NCBI GenBank assembly: GCA_913061055.1
Contig: CAJXVA010000009.1
Span: 1 to 51,266, forward strand
Direction of reading: 5' to 3'
DNA length: 51,266 nucleotides
Source: an uncultured Pseudomonadota bacterium
GTDB lineage: Bacteria; Myxococcota_A; Polyangia; Nannocystales; Nannocystaceae
Below the pieces are notes generated by a model, which did no database searches, was not told where the DNA came from, and saw only the letters and a program-made list of their open reading frames with translations. This document shows, in pieces, positions 45,610-51,266 of this stretch; position 1 is the stretch's first letter, and each line of letters starts with the position of its first letter. The position numbers and the translations under genes are program-made.

Positions 45610-46469
45610 GTGAACACCCCTTGGCGCATCTCGAGCCCACGTTCGATCAGCGCTTCGACGGCATCATGCACCCGGCCGGCGGCCTCGCGCAGCACGTCGG
45701 GGTCGCTGGCGCTGTCTGGCGGATAGTCGTCGAACAAGGCGATCGGTTCTCCGTAGTGCAGGTGAAAGCGCGTCGGCATCGGCAGCGGTGTCGCCGGAAC
45801 CGGAAGGTACGGAACCCCGAACGCGCTCAGCCCCTTGATCTTCATCGCTTGTGGCCACGCCTCCTCGGCCCCGATCACCGCGGACGGCAGGATCAGGGCC
45901 CGGTGCCGGATCGCAAGCTCGGCGTGACCCACCGTCCAGCGCTGCAGCTGGTAGCGCTTGGCGTAGGCCTTGCCGATGCCTCGCACGCCCTCGGGGAAGA
46001 TGAACAACAGCTCGCCGGCCTCCAGCGCCGCATGCACGTTGCCCCGACTGCCAGCGATCATCCCTCCCCGGCAGAAGACGGTGTTGATGAAGGGGAGCGC
46101 AGGAACGAAGAAGTCGGCCACGGGCCGGCCCGCACGCGGCGGGTTCGTGTTCAGCAGGATGTCCGACCACAGCATGAATCCGTCGATCGGAAGCGTGCCG
46201 GAATGGTTGGCCACCACGATCGTCGCCCCCGTTTTGGGGATGTTCTCGGTGCCGTACGACTTGACCCTGAAGTAGTGGTCGTGAAGGTGGCGAAACAGCG
46301 ACAGCCCCACCCCGACCCCTTGGGGGCTCATGCCGAAGCGGTCGAAGCCGTGCCCGGCGTCGTCGATCGTGACCTTGGCAACATGCTCCTGCTGCTCTCG
46401 CGTCAGCACCGAGGACGTGAGCCGTTGCGCGAGCTTGTTGCGCCATGACATCCGGTCCCATGCCACCAC
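45606..46469 (-). CDS. Lysophospholipid acyltransferase (PlsC-like)
   Basis: 287 residues. Motif I is NHSGTLPIDG with the His and a later Asp, motif III is FPEGVRGIGK, and the region between contains FCRGGMIAGSRGN. These match LPLAT family acyltransferases that acylate glycerol phosphates or lysolipids at the membrane. The N-terminal segment (MVAWDRMSWRNKLAQRLTSSVLTREQQEHV) is amphipathic. Paired with the downstream SDR, it is probably part of a lipid-modification unit; the arrangement recurs in myxobacteria in my recollection. The ATG lies 43 bp from the cupin gene's stop on the same strand. Confidence 0.88.
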   Translation of the reverse strand: MVAWDRMSWRNKLAQRLTSSVLTREQQEHVAKVTIDDAGHGFDRFGMSPQGVGVGLSLFRHLHDHYFRVKSYGTENIPKTGATIVVANHSGTLPIDGFMLWSDILLNTNPPRAGRPVADFFVPALPFINTVFCRGGMIAGSRGNVHAALEAGELLFIFPEGVRGIGKAYAKRYQLQRWTVGHAELAIRHRALILPSAVIGAEEAWPQAMKIKGLSAFGVPYLPVPATPLPMPTRFHLHYGEPIALFDDYPPDSASDPDVLREAAGRVHDAVEALIERGLEMRQGVFT

Positions 46470-46512
46470 GAACCTGCGAGCCAGCTCGCGAAAATACTGC
46501 AGCCGATCGAGG

Positions 46513-47244
46513 TCAGGCGCCGGGTCCGACCGAGAACCTCCCCGGGGTCCGGACGTACATTACGCAGTCCTCCTGGCTTTCGCAGGCGACCTGGAGGTCC
46601 CCCGCGGTCGCGTCGATGAGGCTCCCGGGATCCAGGGCGGTCATCCCCGTGCCACCGGCCGCGGCAACCTCTGGGCGCCCCTGAATGACGACCGCACGGA
46701 AGGTCGAGCTGGGACTGTGCATCGCCGCCGACGAGCCCGCGCGGAGTTTGACGAGCGCTCCACCGGGCTGATCCCCTGCCGGGTCGCCCCACAGGAACGC
46801 GAGCTGTGGGCCGTCCGCTCCAGATTCGACCCACACCACATTGGAAGCGTCGACGTTGACAGGCTTCTGCCCGCTCTCGAAAGCTTCATCCGCAGGGTGC
46901 ACCAGGTACGGACCCTCATCGATCTCGATGTAGGCCAACGTGTCGCTCCCCTCGGCAGCCGTGATGTGCACCTCTCCCTTCGGCTGCGTCCAAAAGGAGC
47001 CGACCGGCATCCACATCTGCGCGGCATTCGGATCGTCGTTGTGGACGACCCCGCGAATGACCACTCCCCGGTAGGACACGTTGTGGATGTGCGGGGGCGA
47101 CTCGAAACCGTCGGTCGGGCGGAACAAGAACCCCGTCGCGCCGGGTGCGTTGCGATCACCCCACAGGGTGCCCGCGAGCGGGCTGTCGTCTCCACGCGCG
47201 GGGTTCAGCGGCCCCCACTCGACCTCTGAGACAGGCATTGTCAT
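46513..47244 (-). CDS. DUF4437 cupin-like protein (signal peptide split off by a frameshift)
   Basis: 243 residues from ATG 47244 ([31 protein letters not shown]). The sequence is two related cupin-type halves: [26 protein letters not shown] (about 50-75) and a second with [12 protein letters not shown]. It matches the DUF4437 family, whose members are mostly secreted. The natural signal peptide appears to lie in another frame (47239-47353). If the extra A at about 47239 were removed, one continuous secreted lipoprotein would result. It is the last gene of the MDR-LLM-SDR operon. Confidence 0.75.
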   Translation of the reverse strand: MTMPVSEVEWGPLNPARGDDSPLAGTLWGDRNAPGATGFLFRPTDGFESPPHIHNVSYRGVVIRGVVHNDDPNAAQMWMPVGSFWTQPKGEVHITAAEGSDTLAYIEIDEGPYLVHPADEAFESGQKPVNVDASNVVWVESGADGPQLAFLWGDPAGDQPGGALVKLRAGSSAAMHSPSSTFRAVVIQGRPEVAAAGGTGMTALDPGSLIDATAGDLQVACESQEDCVMYVRTPGRFSVGPGA

Positions 47245-47353
47245 TTGCGATCGAGGTGACGACAACCGGGCTTGGCAGGACGGGCTTCGGCCGGCCAGAT
47301 GGCGCGCAGCCAGCAGTGCCGAGTAGGAGAAGCAACACAAGGGGTTGCTTCAT
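47239..47353 (-). pseudogene. Detached lipoprotein signal peptide of the DUF4437 gene (frameshift)
   Basis: ATG 47353 opens a frame encoding [20 protein letters not shown] and on to [12 protein letters not shown], a perfect lipoprotein signal (lipobox TAGC) and linker. It then leaves frame at GACAATGCC, where GACATGCC would continue directly into [10 protein letters not shown] of the cupin gene. A single-base insertion (real mutation or sequencing error) explains both. The ATG overlaps the stop of the upstream SDR (TGATG), so translation should be coupled. Confidence 0.75.
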
Positions 47354-48162
47354 CACGCTCTCGCGTCCGCCGACAACTCGTCGATCACCCGCACCACATC
47401 CGCTCGCTTCCCTGCGTCCAGAGCATCCGCGTGTGGAGGTCCAAACCGCTTGGCGTCGTTGTCGTAGTACTTGCCCGAAGCGTCCGCGAACTCGTCGGAC
47501 AACGAAGCGCGAACCAGGATCTCGGCGCCGATCGAAATGTCGTTGCCCGCCACGCCGAAACCGGACTTCACCATCTTGGTTCCCAGCAGCGACGCCGGGT
47601 TGACCGCCACGATCACCGGCCCGTCAGGCCCTAGCTCATCGGCAAGGTGACGTGACCACATCGTGATCGCCAGCTTGCTCTGCGCGTAGGCCTCCATGTC
47701 GGTGAGGTTTCCGCGCCCAGCCATCGCTTCGAGGTTCACCGGCGCTTGGGCAGCCGAAGACAGGTTGATCACCCGACTGCTGCCATCCATCAGGCCAAGC
47801 AAGCGCCGGGTGAGCACGTAGGGCGCAAGCGTGTTCACGACGATTCGCAGGTCGAGGCCACTGGCCGTCGTCGTGTTTGGAGCCTTGAGCACGCCGGCAT
47901 TGTTGATCAGCACGTCGAGGCGCTGGTGCTTACTCGCCACGTCGTTGGCCATGGCCACGACGGCCTTCAGTTTGGACAGGTCGGCAACGTAGTTCTCGAC
48001 GGGGCCAGCCCCAGGGATGGCAGCGACCTCGGCCACAACCCTTGTGAGTTTGTCCGGACTCCGGCCGTGCAGCAGCAGGTGGTGTCCGTCTGCAGCCAGC
48101 ATTCGTGCCGTCTCGAGCCCAATGCCATCGGTGGCTCCGGTGAGGAGAATCGTTTTCTTCAT
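47353..48162 (-). CDS. SDR family NAD(P)-dependent oxidoreductase
   Basis: 269 residues. Classical SDR: TGATDGIG cofactor loop (residues 8-15), NNAG at about 90, Ser in INLSSAAQ and the active-site YAQSK (about 155-159). Domain order is that of retinol/short-chain dehydrogenases. The C-terminus ends VIDELSADARA. It lies 18 bp downstream of the LLM gene; its TGA overlaps the ATG of the cupin-signal frame. Substrate unknown. Confidence 0.9.
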   Translation of the reverse strand: MKKTILLTGATDGIGLETARMLAADGHHLLLHGRSPDKLTRVVAEVAAIPGAGPVENYVADLSKLKAVVAMANDVASKHQRLDVLINNAGVLKAPNTTTASGLDLRIVVNTLAPYVLTRRLLGLMDGSSRVINLSSAAQAPVNLEAMAGRGNLTDMEAYAQSKLAITMWSRHLADELGPDGPVIVAVNPASLLGTKMVKSGFGVAGNDISIGAEILVRASLSDEFADASGKYYDNDAKRFGPPHADALDAGKRADVVRVIDELSADARA

Positions 48163-48180
48163 GGTTGTGTCCGGATGTCG

Positions 48181-49152
48181 TCAGGTCGAGAAGTCGGGCA
48201 AGAGTTCATCCGCGAGACGCTGCAGGGTGGGCTGCATGTCCGCGCGATTGAAGCGAAGGTTCAGAGCGACGTGGTTCACGCCGATGGATTCGAGGGTCTG
48301 CAGATGCGATCGCAGGTTCGCGATGCCGGTGCGGAAGCCCAAGTGTATCGGTTGCGCTGGCGCCGCTGGGTCCTCCAACAGGTCGACATACAGCGGCTGC
48401 ATCACCGGCTTGTCCGGACCACCGTGCTCCTGAACGCGGACCCGCCACTGCTCGATGATCTGCGCCTGAGCGGACGGTTGGCGTGGGTAGAGCATCCAGC
48501 CATCGCCGTTGCGCGCCAGCCACTGGGGGCTCTGTTGACTACCCCCCGTGATCAGCAGCGGCAGCCTCTTGCTCACCGGCTTGGGCAACATGTCGATGCC
48601 GTCCCCCGGACATCCGAACGCGTTCTCAAAGCTGGGCGCGTTCGACCGCATTCGGTCGATGTACGCGAAGCTCTCTCGAAACCGGTCGCCGCGATCCGAG
48701 AAAGGGATCGCCAACGCTGGATACTCTGCGGGGCGGTCGCCAGAGGCCACGCCCAGAATGAGCCGCCCCCCCGAAAGCACATCTGCACTCGCCGCCGCCT
48801 TCGCCACGTGGGCGGGATGACGCAACGGCAACACGGTGCTCGCAACCCCCAACGCGATGTGCTTGGTCTGAGCTGCCAGGAAGCCCAAGTACACGAAGGG
48901 GTCAAAGACCTGTCCGGCATCGCCAAACGACGGGACATTGAACGGGACGTCGCGCAGCCACAACGCCGAGAAGCCCAACGCGTCGGCGAGACGTGCACGA
49001 TCGAGGTGATGCTCCATCGTCGGCACCGGGCCGGCGTCGTAACGCTCCAGCGGCACCACCAGGCCCACACTGAGCCGGCCGGGACGGAACACGGAGTTGT
49101 AGCCCCGGTTGATCGTCCGAAAACCGGGAAGCTGCAGCTTCTTGCTCATCAT
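48181..49152 (-). CDS. LLM-class (luciferase-like) flavin oxidoreductase
   Basis: 323 residues. Bacterial luciferase-like TIM-barrel: RLSVGLVVPLERYDAGPVPTMEHHLDRARLADALGFSALWLRDVPF, then RHPAHVAKAAASADVLSGGRLILGVASGD, a classical LLM signature. The family uses reduced FMN or F420. The ATG (49152) directly follows the TAG of the MDR gene (49153-49155), so the two are coupled. The preceding MDR could supply a substrate, and the ArsH-like reductase elsewhere in the window could supply flavin. Confidence 0.9.
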   Translation of the reverse strand: MMSKKLQLPGFRTINRGYNSVFRPGRLSVGLVVPLERYDAGPVPTMEHHLDRARLADALGFSALWLRDVPFNVPSFGDAGQVFDPFVYLGFLAAQTKHIALGVASTVLPLRHPAHVAKAAASADVLSGGRLILGVASGDRPAEYPALAIPFSDRGDRFRESFAYIDRMRSNAPSFENAFGCPGDGIDMLPKPVSKRLPLLITGGSQQSPQWLARNGDGWMLYPRQPSAQAQIIEQWRVRVQEHGGPDKPVMQPLYVDLLEDPAAPAQPIHLGFRTGIANLRSHLQTLESIGVNHVALNLRFNRADMQPTLQRLADELLPDFST

Positions 49153-50166
49153 CTACCCACCGAATCCGGCGAGCACGACCTTGCCACGCCCGCCCCCCTT
49201 TTCGAGCAACGCGTGCCCCCGACGTAGATTCTCAGCATTGATCGACCCCAGGTGCTGCGCCATCGTCGTGCGCAAGACACCCGCGTCGACCAGCGCCGCC
49301 ACCTCAGCAAGGAGCCGGCCTTGGGCATTCATGTCGGGCGTCTCGAACATCGAGCGCGAGAACATGAACTCCCAGTGGAGCGAGAGACTGCGCAGCTTCA
49401 TCGCCGAGATGTCGAGCGACGGAGGATCGTCGATGAGCGCGAGATGGCCGAACGGTGCCAGCAGCTCCACGAACTGCGGAAAGTACACGTCGGTGTGCGT
49501 CAGGCTGGCGACATGCGTGACCGGCGGGACGCCTAGCTTCGCCAACTGGGGCGCGAGCGGCTCGTGGTAGTCGACGACATGGTGTGCGCCCAGGCTCTGC
49601 ACCCACTCGCGGCTCTCGGCCCGACCTGCCGTCGCCACCACGGTGACCCCGGTCAAGCGCGACGCGAGCTGCAGCAAGATCGATCCCACGCCTCCGGCGG
49701 CGCCTGAGATGAGCAGCACCTCCCCGGTGGGGGCCTTCGTGGGCTTGATCGCGAGCCGCTCGAAGAGGAGTTCCCACGCCGTGATCGCCGTCAACGGAAG
49801 CGCGGCCGCCTCAGCATCGGACAGCGACGTTGGAGCTCGAGACACGATGCGCGCGTCCACGCACTGGAGTTCGGCGTTTGAACCGGGTCGGCTGAACGCA
49901 CCCGCGTACCAGACCCGATCGCCGGGCTCGAAGCCCTTCACATCGGCGCCCGTCGACAGGACCTCACCCACCGCGTCCCAGCCAAGCACCCGTGGGCCGT
50001 CCGGTGTGACGCCCTGGCGGATCTTGTAGTCCACCGGGTTCACCGAGACCGCGGCCACCCGGACGAGCAAGTCCGAAGGACCTGGTTCGGGGTCCGGCAG
50101 TTCCATCTCGAGCAACGCTTCGGGATGGTCAATCTGTTGCGGCTCTTTGTAAACGATCGCTTTCAT
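49153..50166 (-). CDS. Zinc-free MDR alcohol dehydrogenase/quinone oxidoreductase-like protein
   Basis: 337 residues from ATG 50166 (MKAIVYKEPQQIDHPEALLEMELPDPEPGPSDLLVRVAAVSVNPVDYKIRQG). The nucleotide loop is VLLISGAAGGVGSILLQLASRLTGVTVVAT (about 152-181). Zinc ligands are absent. It leads the four-gene operon MDR-LLM-SDR-cupin and is divergent from the LysR gene at 50267, whose operator candidate lies in the 100-bp gap. The family reduces quinones or enones. Confidence 0.92.
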   Translation of the reverse strand: MKAIVYKEPQQIDHPEALLEMELPDPEPGPSDLLVRVAAVSVNPVDYKIRQGVTPDGPRVLGWDAVGEVLSTGADVKGFEPGDRVWYAGAFSRPGSNAELQCVDARIVSRAPTSLSDAEAAALPLTAITAWELLFERLAIKPTKAPTGEVLLISGAAGGVGSILLQLASRLTGVTVVATAGRAESREWVQSLGAHHVVDYHEPLAPQLAKLGVPPVTHVASLTHTDVYFPQFVELLAPFGHLALIDDPPSLDISAMKLRSLSLHWEFMFSRSMFETPDMNAQGRLLAEVAALVDAGVLRTTMAQHLGSINAENLRRGHALLEKGGGRGKVVLAGFGG

Positions 50167-50243
50167 GGCGGCTCCGTTGGCGTGCACACGTTGTAGCCCC
50201 CTGTTTGAGGCGGCGACAGCGACGGCTGGTTGCAACTCTTTCA

Positions 50244-50263
50244 ATCAACAGTTGATAATCAAC
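50244..50263. promoter_or_regulatory. Three alternating half-sites, candidate LysR operator
   Basis: ATCAACAGTTGATAATCAAC reads as ATCAAC, GTTGAT and ATCAAC separated by single A bases. Each adjacent pair is a perfect 6-1-6 palindrome, and the outer two are direct repeats. It ends 3 bp before the LysR GTG and lies 78 bp upstream of the MDR ATG. A further GTTGCAAC palindrome lies at 50229-50236. Such iterated half-sites suit a LysR tetramer, regulating both directions and its own gene. Confidence 0.6.
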
Positions 50264-50266
50264 CCC

Positions 50267-51214
50267 GTGAAGGTCCACGAAATGGAGCTGCTGGTCCGGG
50301 TCGCCGAGACAGGCTCGATGACCCTCGCAGCCCGTCAGTTGCACCTCACCCCCGCAGCCGTCAGCGCCGCCGTACAGCGGATCGAAAGCGCGATCGGAGT
50401 GCGGCTCTTCGAACGCACCACGCGCTCGTTGCACCCGACGGACGAAGGGCGCGTGGTCATCGAGGGCTGCAAGGAGGTGACCGACCTGTGGCAGCGCACC
50501 CTCGACGACGCCCGCGGCCGCCGGACCGAACTCGAGGGCACGGTTCACATCTCTGCCCCCGCGGATACGACCTACGAGGTCCTCGAATCCGTCACCGCGC
50601 AACTGTGCGCGGAACACCCGAAGCTCCAGGTGGTTTTGCATACGGGCGACGCCATTCAACACCTCCACCGCGACGCGATCGACATGGCGATCCGCTACGG
50701 GCCTCTGCACGACAGCACGCTCACCGCGCGGAAGTTGGCCGAGGTGCCGAACGTCCTCGTTGCCTCGACTGCGTACCTCGCAGCCAACGGAACCCCGAGC
50801 ACGCCCGAAGAACTCGAGGAGCACCGTTGCCTGACGCTGCAGCTCTCGAGCGTGCCGGTGATGTCGTGGCAGCTTCGTGGCAACGACGGCGTGCATACGA
50901 TCGAGTTGACCAGCCCCCTGTGCGGCGACGGATATCTCGCGCGTCGGTGGGCCGTTGCGGGCATGGGCATTGCGCTCAAGAGCCTGTTCGACGTCATCGA
51001 CGACCTCGAGGCCGGTCGCTTGCTGCAAGTGCTCCCTGAATACCTCGGCGAGCCCGCCCCGATCCACGCGGTCTTCCCCAGCCGGCGCTTTCAACGAGCC
51101 CGGGTCCGAGCCCTCTACACCGCGATCGCTCCGCACTTTGCGAGACGCGCCCAGCGATGCGAGGCGTGGCGGTCACGCTCGATGCAGACTGGCCTCGAAG
51201 ATGGGTCGGTGTAA
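50267..51214 (+). CDS. LysR-family transcriptional regulator
   Basis: 315 residues from GTG 50267; an ATG at 50282 (MELLVRVAETGSMTLAARQL) is also plausible. The wHTH is at about 6-65 with LHLTPAAVSAAVQRIESAIGVRLFERTTRSLHPTDEGRVV, followed by the effector domain with DMAIRYGPLHDSTLTARKL. The gene is complete: TAA at 51212-51214 lies just 3 bp before the adapter. It should control the divergent MDR-LLM-SDR-cupin operon. Confidence 0.92.
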   Translation: MKVHEMELLVRVAETGSMTLAARQLHLTPAAVSAAVQRIESAIGVRLFERTTRSLHPTDEGRVVIEGCKEVTDLWQRTLDDARGRRTELEGTVHISAPADTTYEVLESVTAQLCAEHPKLQVVLHTGDAIQHLHRDAIDMAIRYGPLHDSTLTARKLAEVPNVLVASTAYLAANGTPSTPEELEEHRCLTLQLSSVPVMSWQLRGNDGVHTIELTSPLCGDGYLARRWAVAGMGIALKSLFDVIDDLEAGRLLQVLPEYLGEPAPIHAVFPSRRFQRARVRALYTAIAPHFARRAQRCEAWRSRSMQTGLEDGSV

Positions 51215-51217
51215 GAC

Positions 51218-51266
51218 CTGTCTCTTATACACATCTGACGCTGCCGACGAGCGATCTAGTGTAGAT
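51218..51266. other. Nextera i5-side adapter left on contig end
   Basis: Not genomic. 51218-51236 is the Tn5 mosaic end in reverse complement, 51237-51250 the rest of the read-1 adapter, 51251-51258 (gcgatcta) an index slot I recall as i5 index 501, and 51259-51266 the start of the P5 primer. With the i7 adapter at the other end this shows untrimmed reads reached both contig ends. Confidence 0.97.

Noticed and set aside
47746-49227. 493-aa plus-strand frame opposite SDR and LLM genes
   Set aside because: Spans two well-supported minus-strand genes and their junction; no domain.

Overview
The window is a high-GC bacterial contig. Both ends carry Illumina Nextera adapter sequence (1-48 and 51218-51266), so genuine DNA runs from 49 to 51217. 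Several traits point to a myxobacterium (Myxococcota), most likely of the Nannocystis/Enhygromyxa/Plesiocystis group: a secreted trypsin-like protease with a MYXO-CTERM tail; many lipoproteins with long Ser/Thr/Gly-rich linkers; two large membrane Ser/Thr kinases with TPR-rich C-termini; a lipoprotein with Myxococcus-type CGDG...CDDG disulfide repeats; and VCBS/FG-GAP lipoproteins. The taxonomic call is inference; no rRNA or tRNA gene was seen.

Layout. 49-2010 is the 3' part of a six-hairpin glycosidase-like gene. 2037-5489 (minus) holds a stand-alone biotin carboxylase-like gene overlapping arsH, then a small gene. 5703-5846 is an orphan VCBS repeat fragment. 5967-11272 holds a DUF1456 gene and two divergent LysR/medium-chain-dehydrogenase modules, one of which also carries hchA. 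11269-11469 is a 201-bp element with inverted-repeat ends that supplies stop codons to coding sequence on both sides. Beside it lies a decayed copy of the 3' end of the lipoprotein gene at 12495-13205. 11592-14846 (minus) holds a GST, a lipoprotein, a diheme cytochrome and a small membrane protein.

14907-19311 holds a membrane-anchored esterase, the MYXO-CTERM protease, a REC-GGDEF-EAL protein and a lipoprotein. 19335-22364 (minus) looks like an outer-membrane barrel plus two MscS channels in one operon. 22745-31996 is a signalling block: a small membrane protein, two Ser/Thr kinases, an anchored protein of unknown function co-oriented with a sigma factor, and a lipoprotein paired with the second kinase.

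32042-36729 holds a SnoaL-like protein, a LysR/MBL-fold divergent pair and a catalase-peroxidase with a lipoprotein signal. 36738-44150 is rich in surface lipoproteins: an eight-repeat Cys protein, a two-halved lipoprotein, a disulfide-repeat lipoprotein, and tandem VCBS lipoproteins with Asp/Tyr-rich stalks. 44396-46469 holds an ABM-like protein and an epimerase/acyltransferase pair. 46513-51214 is a four-gene oxidoreductase operon (MDR, LLM, SDR, DUF4437 cupin) divergent from its LysR regulator.

The recurring theme is redox and electrophile defence. There are four LysR genes, each divergent from an oxidoreductase or hydrolase and each with its own inverted repeat in the shared intergenic region. 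HchA, GST, KatG, ArsH and several MDR/SDR/LLM enzymes fit the same theme. Around them sit envelope lipoproteins and kinase/sigma/c-di-GMP signalling. I did not find a clearly new defence or biosynthetic system. The best candidates for something undescribed are the 201-bp element, the biotin carboxylase-ArsH pair, the lipoprotein catalase-peroxidase, the barrel-MscS-MscS operon and the tandem stalked VCBS lipoproteins.
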